A stretch of DNA of 64,000 nt from Actinomyces sp. (GTDB lineage Bacteria; Actinomycetota; Actinomycetes; Actinomycetales; Actinomycetaceae): the NCBI RefSeq assembly GCF_030530635.1, contig NZ_JAUMUL010000005.1, forward strand, positions 1 to 64,000, written 5' to 3'. This document shows, in pieces, positions 16,665 through 23,662 of the stretch. A model generated the notes under the pieces. That model was given only the letters and a program-made list of their open reading frames with translations, was not told the DNA's origin and made no database searches. The translations under genes were made by a program, and so were the position numbers. Every line of letters begins with the position of its first letter. Positions within the stretch are counted from its first letter, which is position 1.

Positions 16665-17987
16665 TCAGGGGCGTATGTGCCCCTCCCCCTCGACGACCCA
16701 CTTGGTAGTGGTCAGCGCCGCCAGCCCCATGGGGCCGCGGGCGTGCAGCTTCTGGGTGGAGATACCGAGCTCGGCACCCAGCCCCAACTGCCCGCCGTCA
16801 GTGAAGCGGGTGGATGCGTTGACCATGACGGCGGCGGAGTCGACCCGGCCGACGAACTGGTTCATGGCTTTCACGTCCTGCGTCAGGATCGCCTCGGTGT
16901 GTCCGGTTGAGTATGCGGCGATATGAGCAATGGCGTCGTCGATGGCGTCGACCACGCGCACGGCCAGGTCCAGGCTACCGTATTCCGTCTCCCAATCCGC
17001 CTCGGTGGCGTCTACGAGTAGGTCGCCGTACCCCCGTGCGGCAGCATGCTCCTCCAGCTGGGCGTGCGCGGAGGTGTCGGCATGCAGGGTCACGCCGCAC
17101 TCCCACAACGCGTCCGCAGCAGCGGGCAGATAGGTGGAGGCGACCGCGCGGTGTACGAGCAGCGTCTCGGCGGCATTGCACACCCCCACCCGCTGAGTCT
17201 TGGCGTTGACGATGATGTCGACGGCTCCGGTCAGGTCGGCAGCAGCGTCAACGTATACGTGGCAGTTGCCCGAGCCGGTCTCGATCACGGGCACGCTCGA
17301 CTCCTCGACGACCGCACGGATCAGGCCCGCACCACCACGGGGCACGAGCACATCGATCAGGCCACGTGCCTGCATGAGGGCAGTGGCGCCTGCGCGGCCC
17401 GCCGGATCGACGGTCGTCACCAGATCGGGGGGCAGGCCCGCTTCCTCCAGGGCGTCGCGCAGCACGGTGATAATGGCCGCATTGGTGTCTGCGGCCGCAC
17501 TGCCCCCGCGCAGAACTACCGCGTTCCCGGACTTGAGGGTCAGGGCGGCAACATCCACGGTGACGTTGGGACGGGCCTCGTAGATCATGCCGACCACGCC
17601 CAGAGGGACGCGCACGCGCCGTACCCGCAGACCATTGGGCAGGGTTTGACCGTCTACCACCTCACCAACCGGGTCGGGCAGGGCGGCGATCTCACGCAGG
17701 GCGTCGGCAATGGCGGCGATGCGCTCGGCGTTCAGGGCGAGGCGGTCCACGAGCCCGGGCTTCATACCGACCTCCCGGGCGCGCGCCAGATCCCGGGCAT
17801 TAGCGGCGAGAACCGGCTCGCTGCGGGCGACTAGCGCGTCCGCCATGGCCAGCAGCGCAGCATCCTTGCGCTCACGATTGACACCCGCCAGAACACGCTG
17901 AGCCCGACGGGCGGCGCCGGCAGTGGCGGCGACCAGGGCTTCGGCATCGTTAACGGAGACGGCGGCATCTGGTTGGGAGGTCGTCAT
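16665..17987 (-). CDS. proA: Glutamate-5-semialdehyde dehydrogenase
   Basis: 440 aa. It reduces gamma-glutamyl phosphate to glutamate semialdehyde with NADPH, step two of proline synthesis. Conserved features are VGMIYEARPNVTVDVA, KSGNAVVLRGG, the catalytic Cys in VGVCNAAETLLVH and the C-terminal FTDGGQLGLGAELGISTQKLHARGP stretch (given by its key residues FTDGGQLGLGAELG). The start is the ATG of MTTSQPDAAV; the frame runs on to 18131 but without family similarity. proA normally follows proB directly; here they are 4.5 kb apart. Its first 49 codons are repeated at 20033-20179, so its 5' end may have been supplied by the inserted island. Confidence 0.95.
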   Translation of the reverse strand: MTTSQPDAAVSVNDAEALVAATAGAARRAQRVLAGVNRERKDAALLAMADALVARSEPVLAANARDLARAREVGMKPGLVDRLALNAERIAAIADALREIAALPDPVGEVVDGQTLPNGLRVRRVRVPLGVVGMIYEARPNVTVDVAALTLKSGNAVVLRGGSAAADTNAAIITVLRDALEEAGLPPDLVTTVDPAGRAGATALMQARGLIDVLVPRGGAGLIRAVVEESSVPVIETGSGNCHVYVDAAADLTGAVDIIVNAKTQRVGVCNAAETLLVHRAVASTYLPAAADALWECGVTLHADTSAHAQLEEHAAARGYGDLLVDATEADWETEYGSLDLAVRVVDAIDDAIAHIAAYSTGHTEAILTQDVKAMNQFVGRVDSAAVMVNASTRFTDGGQLGLGAELGISTQKLHARGPMGLAALTTTKWVVEGEGHIRP

Positions 17988-18214
17988 AATACCGACTCTA
18001 GTCGCCCTCGGGCCGGGCCGGTAGGTGTGCGCCTCCCACCATCCGCCGATACCGCCGAGGGCCCCTGGATGTGCAACGGAACAACGACACGTGGGCTGCC
18101 CTCGGCCCGACCAGAACCCACCACCGGCCACACACCCAAACGCGAAGAGCCCCCAACCGAATGGATTCGATCATCTACGATTAGGTGACTGGCAGCATCG
18201 GACGGTGGTAGCTC
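17988..18214. other. proA / ATPase divergent region with an ISL3-like end
   Basis: It holds both divergent promoters. At 18125-18149 the plus strand reads ACACACCCAAACGCGAAGAGCC, which inverted begins GGCTCTTCGCGTTTGGGTG, a right-hand end like those of elements A and B. No matching left end is visible toward proA, so this is a solitary end or a truncated element. TACGAT at 18176-18181 is a weak -10 candidate for the ATPase gene. Confidence 0.5.
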
Positions 18215-19381
18215 ATGAGAATCACTCACCTCGCGGCGAGTAACTGGAGGAACTTCAAGACCGTCGAGTTCGACATCGGCGATCGCCTGTTCGTAGTGGG
18301 GCCGAACGCGTCAGGCAAGTCCAACCTGCTGGACATCTTCCGTTTCCTGTCCGACGTCGCCAGTCCGGGCGGCGGGCTGGCAGCAGCCATCGAGCGCCGC
18401 GGCGGACTGAGCAAGGTTCGGAGCCTGTACGCCCGCAACCATGCCAAAGGGCGACTCATTGTCAACGTCACCCTGCAAGACAAGGACACGACCTGGAAGT
18501 ACCGACTGGCGGTACGCGGCGAAGCGGGCGGGCACAACCGGCCGATAGTGGATGACGAGCGGGTCGAGAAGGACGGCAAATGCATCCTGTCTCGCCCGGA
18601 CGTTCAGGATCGTAAAGATCCCGAACGGCTCACGCAGACACACCTGGAGCAGATCTCCGCGAATCATGCCTTCCGCGGCATCGCCACCCACCTACAGCGG
18701 GTCCAGTACTTCCATCTGGTTCCACAGATCATTCGAGATCCGGCCCGGTTGGCGCCTACGCAGAACGACCCATACGGCTCGGACTTCATCGCACAGATGA
18801 ATGGAACACCGGCGATCACCCGCAGCGCATGGCTGCGACGCATGCAGGAGGCACTACGCGCCGCGGTTCCGGGATTCGAGTCCCTGACCATCGAGACCGA
18901 CGCAGCGGGGAAGCCGCATCTGATCGCCGGTTACAGGAACTGGCGCTCGACGCCGTCGCGGCAGAACGAGGCCGACTTCTCCGACGGTACGCTCCGCCTC
19001 ATCGGCCTGCTGTGGTCCATTGTCAAGGCCCCGGCCAATCCGGGGGTACTTCTGCTGGAGGAGCCCGAGCTGTCCTTGAACAGCGCCATCGTAAGACTGC
19101 TGCCCACGTTGCTCGCTCAAGTACGGCGTTCCTCGGATTTGCAGATCCTGCTGTCCACCCACGCGCCCGAACTCCTCAACGATGAGGGGATAAGCCCGGA
19201 CGAGGTGCTGGTTCTGACCGTAACGCGGGACGGATCGCAGGCCACCCTGCTGTCCTCACTTCCAGATGCGCTGGCCAACCTCGACTTGGGACTGACCAAG
19301 TCCGAGGTCATTGATGGGCTCATCGCGCCTGACGATCTTGGGGGGCTGCTCAAGGCCGCCAAAACCACCAGGAACCGCTGA
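18215..19381 (+). CDS. AAA/ABC-type ATPase of a two-gene defence-like module (OLD/PARIS-like)
   Basis: 388 aa SMC/RecF-like ATPase of the AAA_15/AAA_21 kind. It begins MRITHLAASNWRNFKTVEF, the usual opening of RecF/OLD-type ATPases. Walker A is GPNASGKSN (29-37), a degenerate ABC signature is DFSDGTLRL near 250-258, Walker B VLLLEEPELSL near 277-287 and the switch His in LSTHAPELL. It overlaps the next gene by 1 bp (TGATG). ATPase plus TOPRIM pairs are known anti-phage systems (OLD, Gabija, PARIS), so abortive defence is the likely role. The exact subtype is not assigned. The module lies between two copies of the proA 5' end. Confidence 0.85.
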   Translation: MRITHLAASNWRNFKTVEFDIGDRLFVVGPNASGKSNLLDIFRFLSDVASPGGGLAAAIERRGGLSKVRSLYARNHAKGRLIVNVTLQDKDTTWKYRLAVRGEAGGHNRPIVDDERVEKDGKCILSRPDVQDRKDPERLTQTHLEQISANHAFRGIATHLQRVQYFHLVPQIIRDPARLAPTQNDPYGSDFIAQMNGTPAITRSAWLRRMQEALRAAVPGFESLTIETDAAGKPHLIAGYRNWRSTPSRQNEADFSDGTLRLIGLLWSIVKAPANPGVLLLEEPELSLNSAIVRLLPTLLAQVRRSSDLQILLSTHAPELLNDEGISPDEVLVLTVTRDGSQATLLSSLPDALANLDLGLTKSEVIDGLIAPDDLGGLLKAAKTTRNR

Positions 19382-19992
19382 TGACCACCACTGCGCCGGT
19401 ATCGGTAGCTGTCGAGGGTGAATCCGACGTCGGCATGGCTAACGCCCTGCTTGCCCACGTGGGGCTGTCACGTGCCCGCTGCCTGGTCAAACGAGGGGCG
19501 GCGAACCTGGACAAGTTGATCCCCGGATTGGCACGAACCACCATCCACAATCCGTGGATCGTCTTTCGCGACTCCGATGGCAAATGTCCTGTCCATCTGC
19601 GCGAGCAACTGGTGGGGTCCAGGAGCCACGGCGACGGTTTCGAACTCCGCCTCGCCTGTACCATGACAGAGGCCTGGCTCCTGGCGGATGTGCGGGGGTT
19701 CTCCGCATATTTCAAGGTTCCCATGATCAGGCTGCCGCAGGCACCGGACGACCTTCCGCACGCCAAGCGGGAACTGCTGGTGTTGTGCCAACGGCACTCG
19801 CCCCGTTCCATCCGGGGCGATATGGTCCGTCCCGACGGCACTACTGGCCCCCTGTACGTCCAACGGATAAACGAGTTCGCGAGTAGGCATTGGGACGTGA
19901 AACAGGCTTGCGTCCGCAGCCCCAGCCTGGCCCGTTCGGTCACCCGGCTGGCAGCCTTGCGGAACGAACTCCTGGCGAGGTCTCCACGCTGA
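19381..19992 (+). CDS. DUF4276-like TOPRIM-fold protein, putative nuclease effector
   Basis: 203 aa. The N-terminus VSVAVEGESDVGMANALL holds the first TOPRIM acidic residue (E12, with E14 and D16). VFRDSDGKCP gives the DxD pair D64/D66. CTMTEAWLLAD (E97, D103) is the motif typical of DUF4276 proteins. These acidic groups are what a metal-dependent TOPRIM nuclease needs. The start overlaps the ATPase stop, implying coupled synthesis and a shared complex. Together they resemble a split OLD nuclease or the AriA/AriB pair of PARIS. Assignment to DUF4276 is by motif only. Confidence 0.78.
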   Translation: MTTTAPVSVAVEGESDVGMANALLAHVGLSRARCLVKRGAANLDKLIPGLARTTIHNPWIVFRDSDGKCPVHLREQLVGSRSHGDGFELRLACTMTEAWLLADVRGFSAYFKVPMIRLPQAPDDLPHAKRELLVLCQRHSPRSIRGDMVRPDGTTGPLYVQRINEFASRHWDVKQACVRSPSLARSVTRLAALRNELLARSPR

Positions 19993-20032
19993 CAGCCCAC
20001 AAGGTCCCCAAACCGCCCCGGTGCGGATGCAA

Positions 20033-20179
20033 CGCCATGGCCAGCAGCGCAGCATCCTTGCGCTCACGATTGACCCCCGCCAGTACGCGCTGAGCCCGAC
20101 GGGCGGAGCCGGCAGTGGCGGCGACCAGGGCTTCGGCATCGTTAACGAAGACGGCGGCATCTAGCTGGGATGTCGCCAT
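20033..20179 (-). pseudogene. proA: Displaced 5' fragment of proA (first 49 codons)
   Basis: This 147-bp stretch matches 17841-17987, the start of the intact proA, with 9 differences (about 94%). It starts with its own ATG (MATSQLDAAVFVNDAEAL) and keeps the frame to codon 49 (LLAMA), then diverges abruptly. The two copies are in the same orientation and bracket the ATPase/TOPRIM module. The simplest reading is insertion into proA with the incoming DNA restoring the 5' end and leaving this original end behind. No integrase gene is visible in between. Confidence 0.85.
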
Positions 20180-20275
20180 GGCACCGCACAACGAACTCGC
20201 CGCCCATCTCAACTCCGGTCCTACCCGAACCAGAGGCAGCACGGTTGAGAGGACTTCCTACTCCTGCAGCGACCA

Positions 20276-20851
20276 TCACAGCTGCACTGAAGAGTGCGGT
20301 AGCGTCTCGATGAGCCTGGCCAGATCATGCAGCGTCCTGAAGAAAGTGGGGCTGGGCTCGGCTCTGCCTGCGTCGATCATCTCAACCTCGGCGACAACGA
20401 TGGCGGCCAGGAACACGGCGACCTGTTCAGGGTCCCGAATTCCGAGTTCGGGGCGCTGATCAATGTAGGCCACGAACTTGCGCTGAAGGAAGCGCGTGAG
20501 TTCTTTTCTCGAGTCCAGCTCGGGCGTGCGGATGGAACTCAGACGACCGAAAACAGCGACCATCTGCATGAGGGCCGCCACCAGGCGCCCAACTTCCGCC
20601 TCACCGGCCTCTATGGCGGCCTCACTTTCGTCTACCACAGCCCCGTATGCCTCGAACTGCCGTTGCAGCAGCCTCTCCGCCAGATCGAATTTGTCGCGGT
20701 AGTGATAGTAGAACGTACCCTTCGATATACGACACTCGCGAATGATCTCGGTCACAGTCATCTGCGAGAAGTCCTTCCCCTCCAGAAGTCGCATGAACGT
20801 ATTCTCAATGTTCTCGCGCGTCTTCACCACGCGCAGATCTTCCTCGTTCAC
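20276..20851 (-). CDS. TetR/AcrR family transcriptional regulator
   Basis: 191 aa. The N-terminal helix-turn-helix runs from TRENIENTFMRLLEGKDF through MTVTEIIRECRISKGTFYYHYRDKFDL (about residues 10-55), where SKGTFYYHY is the recognition helix. The C-terminal ligand domain is all-alpha and unremarkable. It is divergent from the HXXEE membrane-protein gene across 130 bp, the usual layout for a TetR repressor and its target. Base composition of this pair is visibly lower in GC than the flanking genes, suggesting separate acquisition. The ligand is unknown. Confidence 0.88.
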   Translation of the reverse strand: MNEEDLRVVKTRENIENTFMRLLEGKDFSQMTVTEIIRECRISKGTFYYHYRDKFDLAERLLQRQFEAYGAVVDESEAAIEAGEAEVGRLVAALMQMVAVFGRLSSIRTPELDSRKELTRFLQRKFVAYIDQRPELGIRDPEQVAVFLAAIVVAEVEMIDAGRAEPSPTFFRTLHDLARLIETLPHSSVQL

Positions 20852-20859
20852 GGCGCTCC

Positions 20860-20900
20860 CAGCTAGACAGTTCTAGACCGACAGTTCAATATTGTACCAT
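20860..20900. promoter_or_regulatory. Candidate TetR operator
   Basis: The octamer GACAGTTC occurs twice, about 16 bp apart, in TAGACAGTTCTAGACCGACAG and the bases following. It overlaps the start region of the regulator and lies next to AT-rich CAATATTGTACC. This suits autorepression plus control of the divergent gene. No perfect palindrome is seen, so the exact site is uncertain. Confidence 0.3.
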
Positions 20901-20983
20901 CTGATCATTCTGTCCATTGAGGTGCGTCGCTGGGCGCCGTATAACGGCACCAACGGACAAATCCTCAAGTGGAAGGTGACGCC

Positions 20984-21616
20984 ATGGGCAAGGCGATCGT
21001 GAACTACTGGCACTACGTATCAGTGTTCCTGGCGGGAGGTGTGGCACTCGCAGCCATCCTCCTGCCGGGCGACTTGCTGTTGAAACTGCAGCTGGCGTCG
21101 GCGATGGTGCTGCTTTTGCATTTTTTTGAGGAGTTTGGATTCCCCGGCGGCTTTCCCCTGATGGGCATTAAGGTGCTCATGGGCAGTGAGGAGATGGACT
21201 CATCCAAATGGGATTGCAACAACCTCAGCTCTATGTACGGCAACTGGGGCTTCCTGCTACTAGTCTATATTACGCCAATAATCCTCCCCGGCCCGCGTCC
21301 GCTCGTACTGGCGGCCATGCTCTTCAACATTGCCGAGATCATCATGCACCTCGTGGTGTTCAATGTAAGACTGCGCACTGTCTATAACCCCGGCATAGTT
21401 ACGGCGGTGCTGGGCCTTACCCCAATCACGATCATCTACTTCACACGGATCTTCGACCCGACGTTGTTCGAGTGCTACGACTGGGCGATCGCCGTCGCCT
21501 GGCTCGTAGCCGCGTTCTGGTTGTGCTTCCGCTCGCCGATCTACTGGGGCCTGGGGCGAAAACTGGGCTTCGCGCTGACTGATCAGAGCGCCTACGGCAT
21601 CGCGGCAGTGAAGTAA
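20984..21616 (+). CDS. HXXEE domain membrane protein
   Basis: 210 aa, about five or six hydrophobic segments. The family signature is LLLHFFEEFGFPGGF (HxxEE, about residues 44-58), with the second conserved set FNIAEIIMHLVVFN holding N and H. The family's function is not established; the His/Glu arrangement inside the membrane suggests metal or lipid chemistry. ATG is preceded by GGAAGG; a GTG five codons upstream is an alternative. The HFFEE codons contain a run of seven T, prone to slippage. It is probably controlled by the divergent TetR regulator. Confidence 0.8.
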   Translation: MGKAIVNYWHYVSVFLAGGVALAAILLPGDLLLKLQLASAMVLLLHFFEEFGFPGGFPLMGIKVLMGSEEMDSSKWDCNNLSSMYGNWGFLLLVYITPIILPGPRPLVLAAMLFNIAEIIMHLVVFNVRLRTVYNPGIVTAVLGLTPITIIYFTRIFDPTLFECYDWAIAVAWLVAAFWLCFRSPIYWGLGRKLGFALTDQSAYGIAAVK

Positions 21617-21617
21617 A

Positions 21618-21814
21618 GGGGCTCTACGTGCTTGGGGTGTGGCTGGTGGTGCATTCTGGACGCCCCGAGGTTGTTCTGCTTGGCGCGAAGCCCTGCCGAC
21701 TGTGGAGGGTTTGGGGAGTGTGAAGTTGTGTTCGGCGGGCCAGCCATACCGCGGGCGGCCTGCGCATCGCCGTTGAGGTCCGTGGGTCGGCGCCGTCTTT
21801 AGGTGTGAATTGCT
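21618..21814. mobile_element. Fragment with an ISL3-like left end (element D)
   Basis: It starts GGCTCTACGTGCTTGGGGTG two bases after the HXXEE stop, matching the ends of elements A and B apart from one insertion or change. At 21702-21716 it shares GTGGAGGGTTTGGGG and surrounding bases with the interior of element A. Its right end is unclear. A partial match, AAACCGGAAGATC near 22453-22465, could be a decayed right end with element B inserted inside. No gene is present. Confidence 0.45.
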
Positions 21815-21822
21815 GGTTAACG

Positions 21823-22157
21823 GGCTCTTCCGGATTGAGGGTGTGCCGGTGTTGGGCGGTGTCTACCTGGTGGGTTGGGTGCTGGTGGGTGGTGTGCACC
21901 CGGGCGGCCTTCCCGGGGGCGCAAGTGTCCAAATCGATGACAAACGCCCCGTCAGCGTCCCGGAACCGGTTCGTGAATCGTTGGAATAGCAACGTTTCGC
22001 GCCGCACGGACAGCGGCTTGAGCGGCGTTTGTCATCAATTTGGACACTTCGGGCCACCACCCACACCACTTCGCGTCAACGACAGGCCACCCAGACAAGC
22101 CCCCATCCCGAGATCACCCCTCCAACGCCCGCCGTCACACCCCAAATCGGAAGAGCC
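21823..22157. mobile_element. 335-bp non-autonomous element with ISL3-like ends (element B)
   Basis: The left end GGCTCTTCCGGATTGAGGG and the inverted right end GGCTCTTCCGATTTGGGG match closely. Both sides are flanked by GGTTAACG (21815-21822 and 22158-22165), a perfect 8-bp target duplication. There is no transposase gene. Removing the element and one duplication rebuilds a 20-bp tandem repeat (TGGTTAACGACCTTGGGGTG followed by TGGTTTACGACCCCGGGGTG), confirming the insertion point. A second inverted-repeat unit lies inside (21923-22049). Confidence 0.82.
21923..22049. repeat. 26-bp inverted repeat pair nested in element B
   Basis: The left arm 21923-21948 begins AAGTGTCCAAATCGATGAC. The right arm 22024-22049 is its reverse complement with one mismatch in 26. 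The 75-bp centre has no gene. It may be a smaller inserted element, since its end resembles the 46166 repeat (AAGTGTCCA then TCGRTGAC), or a long hairpin. No target duplication was found. Confidence 0.65.
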
Positions 22158-22240
22158 GGTTAACGACCTTGGGGTGTGGTTTACGACCCCGGGGTGGTCG
22201 TGAGTCGTACCCCGAGGTCGTGAATCGACATCGCGGCCCT
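22158..22240. repeat. ACGACC-YY-GGGGT repeat array before the proB 3' end
   Basis: Two direct copies (ACGACCTTGGGGT at 22163 and ACGACCCCGGGGT about 18-20 bp later) are followed by an inverted copy (ACCCCGAGGTCGT). GGTCGTGARTCG also occurs twice, about 20 bp apart. From here to 22471 I see no gene or RNA. Confidence 0.55.
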
Positions 22241-22471
22241 CTTGCCAGGCCTCACCAGGTGCGGGCCGGTCTGGCTGCCGAGTGAGTCCCGGACGCGTGC
22301 CGGTCCAGATGGTGAATGCGCCCCCGGGATGGGTGCCGGCGCGCAGACCATGGCGCGGCGGCGTCCCGGGGCGACGACGTCGGCGTTCGCAGGCCGCTCA
22401 CCGATCTGGCACCGACGTATCGAGCATGGCCTACTGGTGGCCTCAGTGCGACGGCCGACCAAACCGGAAGA

Positions 22472-23662
22472 TCATGCGCCGGCAGTGCGGGGCAGCTCGG
22501 CCAGGTCGTCGCGGTGCACCACCGGGGCCACGTGGTCGCCCGGGGCAGGCGCACGGCGTCTCCGGGCGTCGAGCACCTCCTCAATCTCGGCGGCCGCATA
22601 GCGGCAGATACCGCGTGCCAGTACCCGCTGCGGCCCCACGATCTCCACTACGGCACCGGACTCGAAGTCCCCGTCCACCCCGACTACGCCGGGCAGCAGC
22701 AGAGACTTCTTGCCCACGGTGACGGCCCGGGCCGCCCCGGCGTCCACGAGCAGGCGCCCCTCGGGCATCGAGGCGTGCGCCATCCACAGGCGCCGACTGG
22801 GGCGGTGCGGCCCGGTGGGGGCGAACCACGTCCCCAGGTCGGTCGGGATGGATCGTCCCCCGAGCAGCCGGGGCGCGTCGTCGGCATTGGCGATGATCGT
22901 GGCAGTGCCGGAGGCGCAGGAGATGGTGGCCGCCTGCACCTTGGTGGCCATGCCGCCGGTCCCCAGGGCGCCGGCATCACCATCCACCCGCACCCCCGCC
23001 AACTCACCACTGCCGCCCACATAGCGCACGGGGCGGGCGCCGGGGGTACCCGGACGGGCGGTCCACATGCCGTCCACATCCGTGAACAGGATCAGCACGT
23101 CGGCGGTCACCAAGTGCGACACCAGGGCCGCCAGATGATCGTTGTCCCCCAGGTTGAACTCGGCGGTGGCCACCGCGTCGTTCTCGTTGACCACCGGCAC
23201 CGCCCCCATGGAAAGCAGGGCGTCGAAGGTAGCGCGCACAGTCCGGTAGTGGCTGCGCACCGCCACGTCCTGCGCTGTCAGCAGCACCTGCGCCGTCACC
23301 ACCCCGTAGGCGCTCAGCGCCGTCTGCCAGCGGGAGACCAGGTGCCCCTGACCCACGGATGCCGCCGCCTGCAGTAGGCGCAACTCGCCGGGTCGAGACT
23401 CCAGTCCGAGCGGGACCAGGCCGGCCGCCACCGCCCCGGAGGAGACCAGGACCACGTCGTGCCCCCGCCGCCGCATGCCGGCCAGCAGGCCGGCCAGAAT
23501 GTCGATGCGATTCAGGTCCAGTCCACCGTCGGGGCGGGTCAGCGAGGAGGAGCCGACCTTGAGGACGACGCGTGCACCTTCAGGCAGCGCCACCGGCCGC
23601 GTCTCGGCCCCGACCTCAGGCATACGGGTGGTGTCCGTGGGGCTCAGGCGGCCGGCTTTCAC
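22472..23662 (-). CDS. proB: Glutamate 5-kinase
   Basis: 396 aa. It phosphorylates glutamate with ATP, the feedback-controlled first step of proline synthesis. The amino-acid-kinase domain begins VVLKVGSSSLTRPDGG and includes VSSGAVAAGLVPLGL, VVNENDAVATAEFNLGDNDHL and VGGSGELAG...GTGGMATKVQAA. A C-terminal PUA domain follows (LLPGVVGVDGDFESG to ARGICRY). The chosen start is GTG overlapping the obgE stop (GTGA) with GGAGGAGGAG upstream; ATG at 23623 is an alternative. The residues after the PUA domain (RRRRAPAPGDHVAPVVHRDD) are a lineage-specific tail. proA is displaced by the island on its 3' side. Confidence 0.94.
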   Translation of the reverse strand: MKAGRLSPTDTTRMPEVGAETRPVALPEGARVVLKVGSSSLTRPDGGLDLNRIDILAGLLAGMRRRGHDVVLVSSGAVAAGLVPLGLESRPGELRLLQAAASVGQGHLVSRWQTALSAYGVVTAQVLLTAQDVAVRSHYRTVRATFDALLSMGAVPVVNENDAVATAEFNLGDNDHLAALVSHLVTADVLILFTDVDGMWTARPGTPGARPVRYVGGSGELAGVRVDGDAGALGTGGMATKVQAATISCASGTATIIANADDAPRLLGGRSIPTDLGTWFAPTGPHRPSRRLWMAHASMPEGRLLVDAGAARAVTVGKKSLLLPGVVGVDGDFESGAVVEIVGPQRVLARGICRYAAAEIEEVLDARRRRAPAPGDHVAPVVHRDDLAELPRTAGA

